A stretch of 8,250 bases of DNA from REEB481 sp039796915 (GTDB lineage: Bacteria > Bacteroidota > Bacteroidia > NS11-12g > UBA955), in contig JBDKIU010000098.1 in assembly GCA_039796915.1 (NCBI GenBank), forward strand, positions 1 to 8,250, written 5' to 3'. The notes under the pieces are model-generated. The model was not told the origin of the DNA and made no database searches. It saw only the letters and a list, made by a program, of their open reading frames with translations. The position numbers and the translations under genes are program-made. Shown one piece after another: positions 1-5,909 of this stretch (within the stretch, counting starts at the first letter, position 1; every line of letters starts with the position of its first letter).

Positions 1-264
1 ATCTTCAACAACGCACAATTCACTGCTGTTTCTTGCCGGATTCAGGCAGATGGGGCAATATTCCTGGTCGCTCACGTTTCCGCATTGCCTGCACAGTTTC
101 AGGTCTTTTTTCAGGCGTTCCAGGGCTTTGGCCATCTGCAATACTTCACCTTCCGGGCGGCGCATCAGGTGGATGACCATCCGTACGGCGGTGCGCCGGC
201 CAATACCCGGAAACGATGAAAGTGCCTGAACGGCGTCGTCAACAATACGCGAACTGGATTCCAT
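1..264 (-). CDS. recR: Recombination protein RecR, N-terminal part (cut by window edge)
   Basis: RecR works with RecF/RecO in gap repair and in loading RecA onto single-stranded DNA. The 88 visible residues show the family order: a helix-hairpin-helix DNA-binding segment with FPGIGRRTA (18-26), then a C4 zinc finger with Cys58, Cys61, Cys70 and Cys73 (CRQC...CPIC), then the first strand of the Toprim domain (LCVVED, 83-88). The family is about 200 residues, so a little over half is missing beyond base 1. The ATG at 262-264 is chosen because no other in-frame ATG exists upstream before a TGA stop; about nine more codons are open, but without ATG, GTG or TTG. There is no clear Shine-Dalgarno sequence. 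The gene is divergent from the SPFH gene. Confidence 0.95.
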   Translation of the reverse strand, partial: MESSSRIVDDAVQALSSFPGIGRRTAVRMVIHLMRRPEGEVLQMAKALERLKKDLKLCRQCGNVSDQEYCPICLNPARNSSELCVVED

Positions 265-269
265 CGGGG

Positions 270-277
270 CGAAGTTA
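270..277 (-). promoter_or_regulatory. Possible -7 promoter element of recR
   Basis: TAACTTCG on the minus strand matches the Bacteroidota -7 consensus TAnnTTTG with one mismatch and lies 5 nt before the recR ATG. That would imply an almost leaderless transcript. No convincing -33 element was seen and chance matches are common, so this is weak. Confidence 0.18.
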
Positions 278-340
278 ATTCCTGCCGGTCATTGCGTTTC
301 TCGTTTTTTCAGCCATCCCCCGTCCGACACCTTTTTTGCA

Positions 341-348
341 TAATATTG
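341..348 (+). promoter_or_regulatory. Possible -7 promoter element of the SPFH gene
   Basis: TAATATTG fits TAnnTTTG with one mismatch. A transcript starting 5-7 nt downstream would begin after the ATG at 350 and before the ATG at 365, which would favour 365 as the start. No -33 element is evident. Confidence 0.25.
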
Positions 349-364
349 TATGAACTTAAACGCT

Positions 365-1294
365 ATGAACATATTTATTTATGCACTCGTTGCGCTGGTG
401 ATTCTGGTCATCCTGCGCAGCATCAAAGTTGTTCCACAACAAAATGCCTATGTAGTAGAAAGGCTCGGCAAGTTTCATGAAGTGCTGCAGCCAGGAATAA
501 ACTTCATCATTCCCTTTTTCGACCGAGTGGCCTATCAGCATTCTCTGAAAGAAGTAGCGCTGGATATTCCCGAGCAGGTATGTATTACCAAAGACAACGT
601 GCAGGTTGCGGTGGACGGCGTGGTGTTCATTCAGGTGGTGGACGGCATGAAAGCGTCCTATGGCATTTCCAATTACAAATTTGCCGTTATTCAGCTGGCG
701 CAAACCACCATGCGTTCTGAAATTGGCAAGATTGATCTGGACAAAACTTTTGAGGAGCGCATGAACATCAACCGGCTGGTGGTGGCTTCTATTGATGAAG
801 CATCGATTGGCTGGGGCGTAAAAATCCTGCGTTATGAAATCAAGAATATCACACCTCCCAAAACCGTGCTGAATGCCATGGAGAAGCAAATGCAGGCCGA
901 GCGTGAAAAGCGTGCCGTGATTTTACAGTCTGAAGGGGAGAAGCAAAGCGCCATCAACCTTGCGGAAGGTCAGAAGCAAAAGGTGGTACTGGAATCTGAA
1001 GCTTTGCAGCAGCGTCAAATCAACGAGGCCACAGGACAGGCAGAAGCCATCCGCGCTGTGGCAGAAGCAACTGCCGATGGTATTCGTTCCGTAGCAAAAG
1101 CCATTCAGTCAGACGGCGGTATGGAAGCCGTGCAGCTTCGCGTGGCAGAAAACCTGGTAGAACAGTTCGGCAAGCTGGCCAAAACCAACAATACGCTGAT
1201 ACTTCCGGCCAACTTCGCAGATATGGGCAGCATGATTTCAGCAGCCATGACAGTGGTGAAAAATCAACAGCAAACCCCAGGAAAAAACGCTTAA
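365..1294 (+). CDS. qmcA: SPFH/Band 7 (stomatin-like, QmcA-type) membrane protein
   Basis: A 309-residue inner-membrane scaffold protein of the stomatin/QmcA branch. It has one N-terminal hydrophobic segment (about residues 3-20), then the SPFH core: IVPQQxAYVVERLGKF-type start at about 22, LQPGINFIIPFFDRV, DIPEQVCITKDNV, and the helical part ending near KMSKR-independent NITPPKTV at about 170. A long Ala/Glu/Gln-rich coiled coil (EKQMQAEREKRAV through IRAVAEATA) follows, and a short C-terminal tail. Homologues form large ring or cage assemblies that mark membrane microdomains and are often linked to proteolysis or membrane quality control. The stop overlaps the start of the NfeD gene by one base (TAATG), so the two are translationally coupled. 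An in-frame ATG at 350 would add five residues; 365 places the hydrophobic segment directly at the N-terminus, as in QmcA relatives. The symbol is by family resemblance. Confidence 0.92.
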   Translation: MNIFIYALVALVILVILRSIKVVPQQNAYVVERLGKFHEVLQPGINFIIPFFDRVAYQHSLKEVALDIPEQVCITKDNVQVAVDGVVFIQVVDGMKASYGISNYKFAVIQLAQTTMRSEIGKIDLDKTFEERMNINRLVVASIDEASIGWGVKILRYEIKNITPPKTVLNAMEKQMQAEREKRAVILQSEGEKQSAINLAEGQKQKVVLESEALQQRQINEATGQAEAIRAVAEATADGIRSVAKAIQSDGGMEAVQLRVAENLVEQFGKLAKTNNTLILPANFADMGSMISAAMTVVKNQQQTPGKNA

Positions 1295-1725
1295 TGGACG
1301 CAGCAATATTTTGGGGTTCTGTAGGCCTCATTCTCATCATCGCCGACGTTGCATTCGGATCGTTCTTCATGCTTTTCCTGGGCGTTGGCGCCTTGCTTAC
1401 GGGCGCTGTAGTCTGGTCGGGCATGCTGGCCAATCCGGTTTATCAGTGGCTTTGCTTTGCAGTGGTTTCATTGAGCGGCGTGATTTCCCTGCGCAAAACA
1501 CTGATCAGTCGCTTTGGCTCCAAAAGTTCTTCAGGTTACGACGAACATACCGGACAGCGTGTTTGGGTGAGTGAAGCCATTCCTGCCGGAGGCTCAGGCC
1601 GGGTGATGTATCGCGGTGCAGAATGGCCTGCAAAAACGCTCGACGGTTCGGCTTTGGAACAGCACAAACATGCGCTGATTCACGCACTGGACGGCATTGT
1701 GCTGATTGTAGTTGCTGAAGCCTGA
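1294..1725 (+). CDS. NfeD-family protein, partner of the SPFH protein
   Basis: A 143-residue short NfeD protein, the type encoded next to QmcA-like stomatins (compare E. coli YbbJ). Two to three hydrophobic segments lie at about 5-22, 23-43 and 50-66. A C-terminal OB-fold domain follows from about 86: TGQRVWVSEAIPAGGSGRV, then YRGAEWPAK, then the hydrophobic strand IVLIVVAEA at the end. The G(S)GRV...RGAEWPA signature is what identifies the family. There is no ClpP-like serine protease domain, so this is the short form. It begins on a base shared with the preceding stop codon and is surely co-transcribed with the SPFH gene. It probably binds or caps the SPFH assembly in the inner membrane; that role is inferred from family context. 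Its 3' end converges on the porin gene with 11 nt between stops. Confidence 0.93.
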   Translation: MDAAIFWGSVGLILIIADVAFGSFFMLFLGVGALLTGAVVWSGMLANPVYQWLCFAVVSLSGVISLRKTLISRFGSKSSSGYDEHTGQRVWVSEAIPAGGSGRVMYRGAEWPAKTLDGSALEQHKHALIHALDGIVLIVVAEA

Positions 1726-1736
1726 ATTGCGGTGTA

Positions 1737-2864
1737 TCAAAACAGCAGGCTCATATTTCCGCAGAGCCAGGTGTCGGTGTAATTCATCGGACTTTTAATT
1801 CTTCCGGTAACACCGAAAAAGCGGCGGCCTTCCAGTCGGAGCAGCAGGTGTTCATCGGTCTTGATATTCATGCACAAACCAGAACTGCCCGCAGTGAATC
1901 CTTCGGGTCCCGGAACAGGCTTGATCATCACCGATTGTGCATCGCGGAAGTATTCCACCCGACCGGCCAATGAGAAGGTTTTTGTTACGTCGCGCGATAA
2001 GATGAAGTTGGCCTGCCACCAGAAGTCTTCACTCCGAACATTCGGACTTCGCTTTTCTGCCTGCAAACCTGCGTATGCGCAGGCCGAAGCTTTCCATGGG
2101 CCGTCATCATTCCAAACCCAGTAAACATCCGTAAACAGGCGTAATCGACGTTCCGGGTTCAGGGCGTTGCGTTCATCTCCGGCATAGGTATTCCAGGTGA
2201 TGGTATGTCCGGTTTTGGGGTGGAATTCCAGCTGAGTGCCAACAGATTTACGTTTGTTCTGGTCGTAAATCTGCTGCCAGCCGTTCAGCAAATACAGGGA
2301 AAGATTGGTTTTTGAAGAAAGCGGCGCACTGAGTTTCAGTCCACTCAGATAATACGGTGCAAATTCAGGTGCCAGTGAGCGCGTGTACATCAATTGCTGG
2401 GCGCTTACAGCGTTTTCATTGGTGTACGGTGAACTCAGGATGCCTGCATCTATCCAAAGGTTTTTGTTCTTAAAAATCCTGAAACCGGCAGAAGCCTCCA
2501 GTAGGTTGCGCATGCCGGAAGGTTCAGCGGCATAGTTGCTTGTCATGTAGGTTCCGAAAGCCGGCACCAGCCGTCCGCGAATGCGGTCTGATTGGTAATC
2601 CAAGGCAATAAAAGCCAGATTGATATTCAGTTCGGCATGACGTGCGCTGGATACAAAGTAGGGAATCTGTCCATCCGCAGGTTTGCTGAACAGGTAACCA
2701 GCGTATACATCCACGTAAGCGCTGATACGCAAGGGTTTACTGACCAGTTCACCGGAAACGGCGGAATCTGTTTCAGGGTTTTGCGCAACAGCGTGGATCG
2801 AGCTGGCTACTGCTAAGGTAAAAAAAGCGCTGCGCAGAGATTTCCGGAAACAAGCCAAGAACAT
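1737..2864 (-). CDS. Porin-like outer-membrane beta-barrel protein (OmpL-like, bbp2 family)
   Basis: A 375-residue exported barrel. The N-terminus has basic residues (FRKSLR), a hydrophobic stretch and a likely signal peptidase I site after HAVA, before QNPE (around residue 26). The mature part starts with PLRISAYVDVYAGY and has alternating polar and aromatic strands throughout, with recognisable bbp2 features: NLWIDAGILSSPYTNENA, EFAPYYLSGLKL, LYLLNGWQQIYDQNKRKSVGTQ, WNTYAGDE and VEYFRD. It ends in Phe, as expected for BAM-dependent outer-membrane proteins. The family is described as putative porins; the solute is unknown. An in-frame TTG at 2870 would add two residues, but the ATG at 2864 is the better start. 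It lies 73 nt downstream of the L,D-transpeptidase gene on the same strand, so the two may be one transcript, though a promoter-like element sits just before this gene. Confidence 0.88.
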   Translation of the reverse strand: MFLACFRKSLRSAFFTLAVASSIHAVAQNPETDSAVSGELVSKPLRISAYVDVYAGYLFSKPADGQIPYFVSSARHAELNINLAFIALDYQSDRIRGRLVPAFGTYMTSNYAAEPSGMRNLLEASAGFRIFKNKNLWIDAGILSSPYTNENAVSAQQLMYTRSLAPEFAPYYLSGLKLSAPLSSKTNLSLYLLNGWQQIYDQNKRKSVGTQLEFHPKTGHTITWNTYAGDERNALNPERRLRLFTDVYWVWNDDGPWKASACAYAGLQAEKRSPNVRSEDFWWQANFILSRDVTKTFSLAGRVEYFRDAQSVMIKPVPGPEGFTAGSSGLCMNIKTDEHLLLRLEGRRFFGVTGRIKSPMNYTDTWLCGNMSLLF

Positions 2865-2867
2865 GTT

Positions 2868-2875
2868 CAAAGTTA
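2868..2875 (-). promoter_or_regulatory. Candidate -7 promoter element of the porin gene
   Basis: TAACTTTG on the minus strand is a perfect match to the Bacteroidota -7 consensus TAnnTTTG. It ends 3 nt before the ATG at 2864, so the start of transcription would fall at or near the start codon. No TTTG -33 element is found at the usual spacing. An inverted repeat lies directly upstream at 2877-2890. Confidence 0.3.
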
Positions 2876-2876
2876 A

Positions 2877-2890
2877 ACAAGTGCCCTTGT
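2877..2890. repeat. Small inverted repeat upstream of the porin gene
   Basis: ACAAG-tgcc-CTTGT is a perfect 5-bp inverted repeat with a 4-nt centre, one base upstream of the candidate -7 element. It could be an operator half-site pair or a small hairpin in a read-through transcript from the transpeptidase gene. The arms are short enough to arise by chance. Confidence 0.3.
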
Positions 2891-2937
2891 AAAATCCACC
2901 TCATGGCAGCAGTGAGCAAGGCTGCGCGGGGCGAAAA

Positions 2938-3654
2938 TTACAGTTGGTTTACCTGCTGATTTTTCAGGAAATCGCTGTTTTCGTGGTAGCGTTCACTGGG
3001 ATGGTAGATGAAGAAGGCGCTTCCATCGCGGATGGTATTGATGACCGATTCGGTGAGCGCTTGCGGAAGGGCGGGGCATCCCCAACTTCTTCCTACATAA
3101 CCTTGTTTCTGAACAATCTGGTCATTTACATAATCTGCGCCGTGGACTACAATTCCTCGCTGTTCAGCGCGGTCATTTACGCCGCGTTCCTGACCAAGCA
3201 ATCTCAGGGAAAGTCCATGTTGGCCCATATAAGTTGCACCGGTCACGAAAAAGCCGAGGCTGCTCATCAGGCTGTTTTCCACATTGCTGAAATGGGTGGC
3301 ATAACGTTCTCCGCTGTTTCGGCCGTGGCTTACATAAGTATGAAACACCACACAGGTATCTTCCATATCAACCACGAAAAAGCGCTTCATACCACCGTGT
3401 TTGCTGAAGTCGGCAATACTCAGGTAACGTGCATTTTTCAGAAGTCCTTCGGTTTTCAGTTTCAGGTAACCGCTGAAAGCACTGGCCCAGGCATGCATGC
3501 TGAGGCCCATGTTGTTCAAGCCACTGCGTTCGAACAATCGCATGGTCAAACGTGCCTCTTCGCTGTTGCGCAGTCCCATGGCTGCATCTTTTCCCTCGGG
3601 TGTAAAGGCGAGCCAGGATCCGAGGAGCATCATGATCATCAAGCCTTTTCTCAT
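2938..3654 (-). CDS. Secreted murein L,D-transpeptidase catalytic-domain protein (YkuD_2 family)
   Basis: A 238-residue predicted periplasmic enzyme of the YkuD_2 family, relatives of the L,D-transpeptidases that make 3-3 peptidoglycan crosslinks or attach proteins to the wall. An N-terminal signal sequence (MRKG, then a hydrophobic run to about residue 18) has no lipobox. The catalytic domain spans about 88-220: VVDMEDTCVVFHTYVSHGRNSG near the start, SSLGFFVTGATY in the middle, GIVVHGADYV (167-176, conserved His171-Gly172), and the nucleophile motif SWGCPAL with Cys193. An in-frame ATG at 3678 would add eight residues (MVFVKFRL) and also gives a plausible signal peptide; 3654 is preferred but not certain. 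The open frame continues much further upstream, antisense to mnmH, and that extension is not coding. The gene is divergent from mnmH, with 72 nt between starts. Confidence 0.9.
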   Translation of the reverse strand: MRKGLMIMMLLGSWLAFTPEGKDAAMGLRNSEEARLTMRLFERSGLNNMGLSMHAWASAFSGYLKLKTEGLLKNARYLSIADFSKHGGMKRFFVVDMEDTCVVFHTYVSHGRNSGERYATHFSNVENSLMSSLGFFVTGATYMGQHGLSLRLLGQERGVNDRAEQRGIVVHGADYVNDQIVQKQGYVGRSWGCPALPQALTESVINTIRDGSAFFIYHPSERYHENSDFLKNQQVNQL

Positions 3655-3710
3655 CAAGCGGAACTTTACAAAAACCATTCCGTTCGGCGCGCATTGAAGC
3701 ACCTGATCCC

Positions 3711-3718
3711 TACTTTCG
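3711..3718 (+). promoter_or_regulatory. Possible -7 promoter element of mnmH
   Basis: TACTTTCG matches TAnnTTTG with one mismatch and ends 8 nt before the mnmH ATG, implying a leader of only a few bases. A TTG at 3694-3696 is too close to be a standard -33 element. Confidence 0.25.
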
Positions 3719-3726
3719 CGTGTAAC

Positions 3727-4710
3727 ATGCCCCGGAAAAGTATTTCGCTGGAGTCTTTTTTGAATCTGCGCCGCGAAGGATTGCCTGTTGCCGATGTACG
3801 CAGCGAGCAAGAGTTTGCAGCCGGGCATATTCCCGGTGCGCTGAACATGCCGCTGTTGATTGATGAGCATCGGGTTATTGTTGGCACAGCCTACAAGCAA
3901 CATGGGAAGGAGGCCGCCATTCGAAAAGGTTGGGATTTGGCCGGTCCGCGTTTTGGCCAGCTGTACAGGCAGGCTGCCAAGCTTGCGCCTGATGGAACCT
4001 TGATGCTTCATTGTTGGCGAGGAGGCATGCGCAGTGATTTGGCGGCATGGATCAGCGGATATGGCGATTTGGAAGTAAGGGTTCTGGAAGGAGGTTACAA
4101 AGCATATCGGCATCACGTACTGGCAAGCCTGGCGAAGGCTCCGGCGCATCTTCAAGTTGTTGGCGGTGCAACCGGAAGCGGGAAGACCCAGTATTTGCAA
4201 CTGTTGCGCAGCAATGGAGATCAGGTCATTGACCTGGAAGCTCTGGCCAATCATAAAGGAAGCAGTTTCGGTGCGTTGGGGATGAATCCGCAGCCCACCC
4301 AAGAGCAATTTGAAAACGCCCTGGCGGAAGTTCTGATGGCATTTGATCCTGAGTTGCCGGTTTGGGTCGAATTTGAAAGCAGAACCATTGGCAGATTGGT
4401 ATTGCCTGAAGCGTTATTTCTGGCCATGCAACAAGCACCTATGCTCGAACTGGAGCTCGATAGGCAAGAACGTATTCAGCGGCTGTTGCGGGAATACGGA
4501 CATTTCCCCAAGGAATCGCTGGAAACGGCAACGCTGCGCATCAGTAAAAGGCTGGGCGGATTGAAAACGGGGCAGGCGCTGGAGGCGCTCCGCGAGGGAA
4601 ATCTGGAAGAATGGATGGTTCATTGCCTGGACTATTACGACAAAACGTACCGGTTCGGACTGGCAAACCATCAGGGCATAAAGACACATAAGCCCTGGAC
4701 CTGGCATTGA
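3727..4710 (+). CDS. mnmH: tRNA 2-selenouridine synthase (MnmH/SelU)
   Basis: MnmH converts 2-thiouridine at the wobble position (34) of tRNAs for Lys, Glu and Gln into 2-selenouridine, via a geranylated intermediate, using selenophosphate. The 327-residue protein has the normal architecture and length. An N-terminal rhodanese domain includes VADVRSEQEF (21-30), GHIPGALNMPL and the catalytic Cys96 in HCWRGGMRS. A P-loop domain follows with GGATGSGKT (146-154), then DLEALANHKGSSFG (169-182) and the ESRTIG motif (217-222). The ATG at 3727 gives MPRKSISLESFL, the expected N-terminus; a much longer open frame upstream is only the antisense of the transpeptidase gene. An in-frame TTG at 3694 is a weaker alternative. 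Selenophosphate synthetase (selD) is required for selenation and is not in the window. The gene ends 13 nt before a strong terminator. Confidence 0.96.
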   Translation: MPRKSISLESFLNLRREGLPVADVRSEQEFAAGHIPGALNMPLLIDEHRVIVGTAYKQHGKEAAIRKGWDLAGPRFGQLYRQAAKLAPDGTLMLHCWRGGMRSDLAAWISGYGDLEVRVLEGGYKAYRHHVLASLAKAPAHLQVVGGATGSGKTQYLQLLRSNGDQVIDLEALANHKGSSFGALGMNPQPTQEQFENALAEVLMAFDPELPVWVEFESRTIGRLVLPEALFLAMQQAPMLELELDRQERIQRLLREYGHFPKESLETATLRISKRLGGLKTGQALEALREGNLEEWMVHCLDYYDKTYRFGLANHQGIKTHKPWTWH

Positions 4711-4723
4711 TTCAAGTCCATAA

Positions 4724-4755
4724 AAAAAGCACAGGCCATGCGACCTGTGCTTTTT
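4724..4755. terminator. Bidirectional intrinsic terminator between mnmH and the rhodopsin gene
   Basis: A perfect 12-bp stem, AAAAAGCACAGG paired with CCTGTGCTTTTT, closes an 8-nt loop (CCATGCGA). The A-tract on one side and T-tract on the other make it work on both strands: it ends mnmH from the left (14 nt after the stop) and the rhodopsin gene from the right (20 nt after its stop). Confidence 0.88.
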
Positions 4756-4774
4756 AGGTTAGGAGAACAACCGA

Positions 4775-5497
4775 TTAGTCTTCGGAACGGCTCAGTGCAT
4801 AAATCACCAGGCCAAAGCCGATTTTGTTTACGGCATCGGCGATGTTGTACACAATATCCATGGAAGCACTTGCCGCAGCCGGGTCAGAAACCAGTTGCAT
4901 GCCAAACAGGCCACCTGGAGTGCCCAGGATGTAGCCCAGAGGGTAAATCGCCCATCCAACCAACACGAACCATGCAAGGATTTTCACGGCTTTTGCAACC
5001 TGTGGACCTGCATTTTGTGCCAGTTTAGCTACATCGCCGAACCAAATCAGGTACACGATGTAGAAATAGGCCAGACCGGAAATCACACCCCACATCACGC
5101 TGTTGCCGCGGTCGATGGTTTCTCCGAAATAGCCTGTAACCAACATCACCAGAGAAGCAGTGATTAACGTCCACATGAGGCTGATTTTAGCTCCAGCCTT
5201 ACGTGTGATGAGGTAAAACTCAACGCACATCAGGGGAACGGTCAGAATCCAGTCCACATAGCGGAAAAATGTTGGTGATTCGCCGGTTTCAAGATTGTAC
5301 CCACGCATGTAGTAGTAATGCACTGCTGCGATGAATGTGATTAATCCTGAAACGAGGATTGAGGTTCTCCACTTCGGATTGGTATTACCCATTTCGAAGA
5401 AGAAGAAGACAGACGCGGCCATCATGGCCATGGTGCCGATGAAGAACGTAAAGGCTACGTAGTTGTCGGCTGCAATTTTGAGTGATTCTAGTACCAT
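4775..5497 (-). CDS. Proteorhodopsin-type light-driven proton pump
   Basis: A 240-residue seven-helix microbial rhodopsin. Helices fall at about 13-35, 45-64, 77-98, 105-124, 133-153, 170-191 and 214-235. Retinal binds Lys225 in NIADAVNKIGFG on helix G, with Asp221 as part of the counterion. Helix C reads RYVDWILTVPLMCVEFYLI: Asp82 (acceptor), Thr86 and Glu93 (donor) form the DTE motif of outward proton pumps, corresponding to D97/T101/E108 of marine proteorhodopsin, and Arg79 matches R94. His60 matches the conserved H75. Met90 sits at the tuning position 105, where Leu or Met gives green absorption. Gly137 in helix E aligns by my hand alignment with the carotenoid-fenestration Gly of xanthorhodopsin. 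There is no cleavable signal peptide; the ATG at 5497 gives the usual short N-terminus. It is a single-gene transcription unit with no retinal or carotenoid gene beside it. Confidence 0.97.
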   Translation of the reverse strand: MVLESLKIAADNYVAFTFFIGTMAMMAASVFFFFEMGNTNPKWRTSILVSGLITFIAAVHYYYMRGYNLETGESPTFFRYVDWILTVPLMCVEFYLITRKAGAKISLMWTLITASLVMLVTGYFGETIDRGNSVMWGVISGLAYFYIVYLIWFGDVAKLAQNAGPQVAKAVKILAWFVLVGWAIYPLGYILGTPGGLFGMQLVSDPAAASASMDIVYNIADAVNKIGFGLVIYALSRSED

Positions 5498-5639
5498 ATG
5501 GTTTGATTAATGGGTTTCGATATAGGAACAAGTTGTTTCGATGAAAGTTTTCAAATGAGAAAAAAAATAAAATAAAATACGCGTGATAGGGCACTATAAA
5601 TCCGTTGCGCTGTTCATCAACGCATGCCCGGTAAGGGTT

Positions 5640-5661
5640 TTCGTGCATCTTCAAACACGAA
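5640..5661. repeat. Short hairpin upstream of the MCGIFGV small ORF
   Basis: TTCGTG and CACGAA form a 6-bp inverted repeat around a 10-nt loop, extendable by one G-T pair. It ends 2 nt before the ATG of the small ORF. There is no T-tract, so it is not an intrinsic terminator. Confidence 0.3.
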
Positions 5662-5663
5662 GT

Positions 5664-5747
5664 ATGTGTGGAATATTTGGGGTCTCTTGTGTTGTACTTT
5701 GGAAGGAAGTTGAAGTTTTTCTGAGGTTCCTGAGGATAAAAGAGTAA
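5664..5747 (+). other. 27-codon ORF beginning MCGIFGV (possible amidotransferase remnant)
   Basis: The ORF starts ATG TGT GGA ATA TTT GGG GTC, giving MCGIFGV, then continues SCVVLWKEVEVFLRFLRIKE and a TAA stop. MCGIFG with Cys2 is the hallmark N-terminus of class II (Ntn) glutamine amidotransferases such as asparagine synthetase B and PurF. After residue 7 there is no likeness to those enzymes, and none of the three forward frames downstream restores it. It may be a tiny 5' remnant of a lost gene, an expressed small peptide, or coincidence. No ribosome binding site is visible. Confidence 0.3.
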
Positions 5748-5901
5748 TGTCTTCAGGACTTATCCATAACTACAATCGACCAATGAAAATGTGTTTGCTT
5801 GTTGATAACTCGTGATGCCTGGTTTATTTACCCAACCATGCGAAGCTGCTTTGCACATCTGGCTGTTGCCATTGATTTTATTACGCTGCACCAGTCCTGA
5901 T

Positions 5902-5909
5902 TATCTTTG
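5902..5909 (+). promoter_or_regulatory. Candidate -7 promoter element of ileS
   Basis: TATCTTTG is a perfect match to the Bacteroidota -7 consensus TAnnTTTG, placed 21 nt before the ileS ATG, so the leader would be about 15 nt. No clear TTTG -33 element is found at the standard spacing. Its position directly before a gene that must be transcribed supports it. Confidence 0.42.

Noticed and set aside
356..889. 177-codon minus-strand open frame
   Set aside because: Antisense to the conserved SPFH domain, with no recognisable motif.
1719..1751. Inverted repeat AGCCTG...CAGGCT spanning the convergent NfeD and porin gene ends
   Set aside because: Only 6 bp with a 21-nt loop and no T-tract; it overlaps coding sequence at both ends and is a poor terminator.
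2906..2925. GCAGC...GCTGC hairpin between the transpeptidase and porin genes
   Set aside because: Five base pairs with a 10-nt loop and no T-tract on the minus strand; not a credible terminator.
2944..3726. Long plus-strand open frame joined upstream of mnmH, which would give a 588-residue protein
   Set aside because: The extra 261 codons are antisense to the L,D-transpeptidase gene and show no domain; MnmH normally starts at the ATG at 3727.
3655..4308. Minus-strand N-terminal extension of the L,D-transpeptidase frame, giving 456 residues
   Set aside because: It runs antisense to mnmH, has no recognisable domain, and would bury the signal peptide inside the protein.
4738..5028. 96-codon plus-strand open frame after the terminator
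   Set aside because: It is antisense to the rhodopsin gene and starts inside the terminator loop; it has no family likeness.
5385..5654. 89-codon minus-strand open frame overlapping the rhodopsin start
   Set aside because: Its C-terminal part is an alternate frame of the rhodopsin N-terminus; the rest is low-complexity Phe-rich sequence from A/T-rich non-coding DNA.
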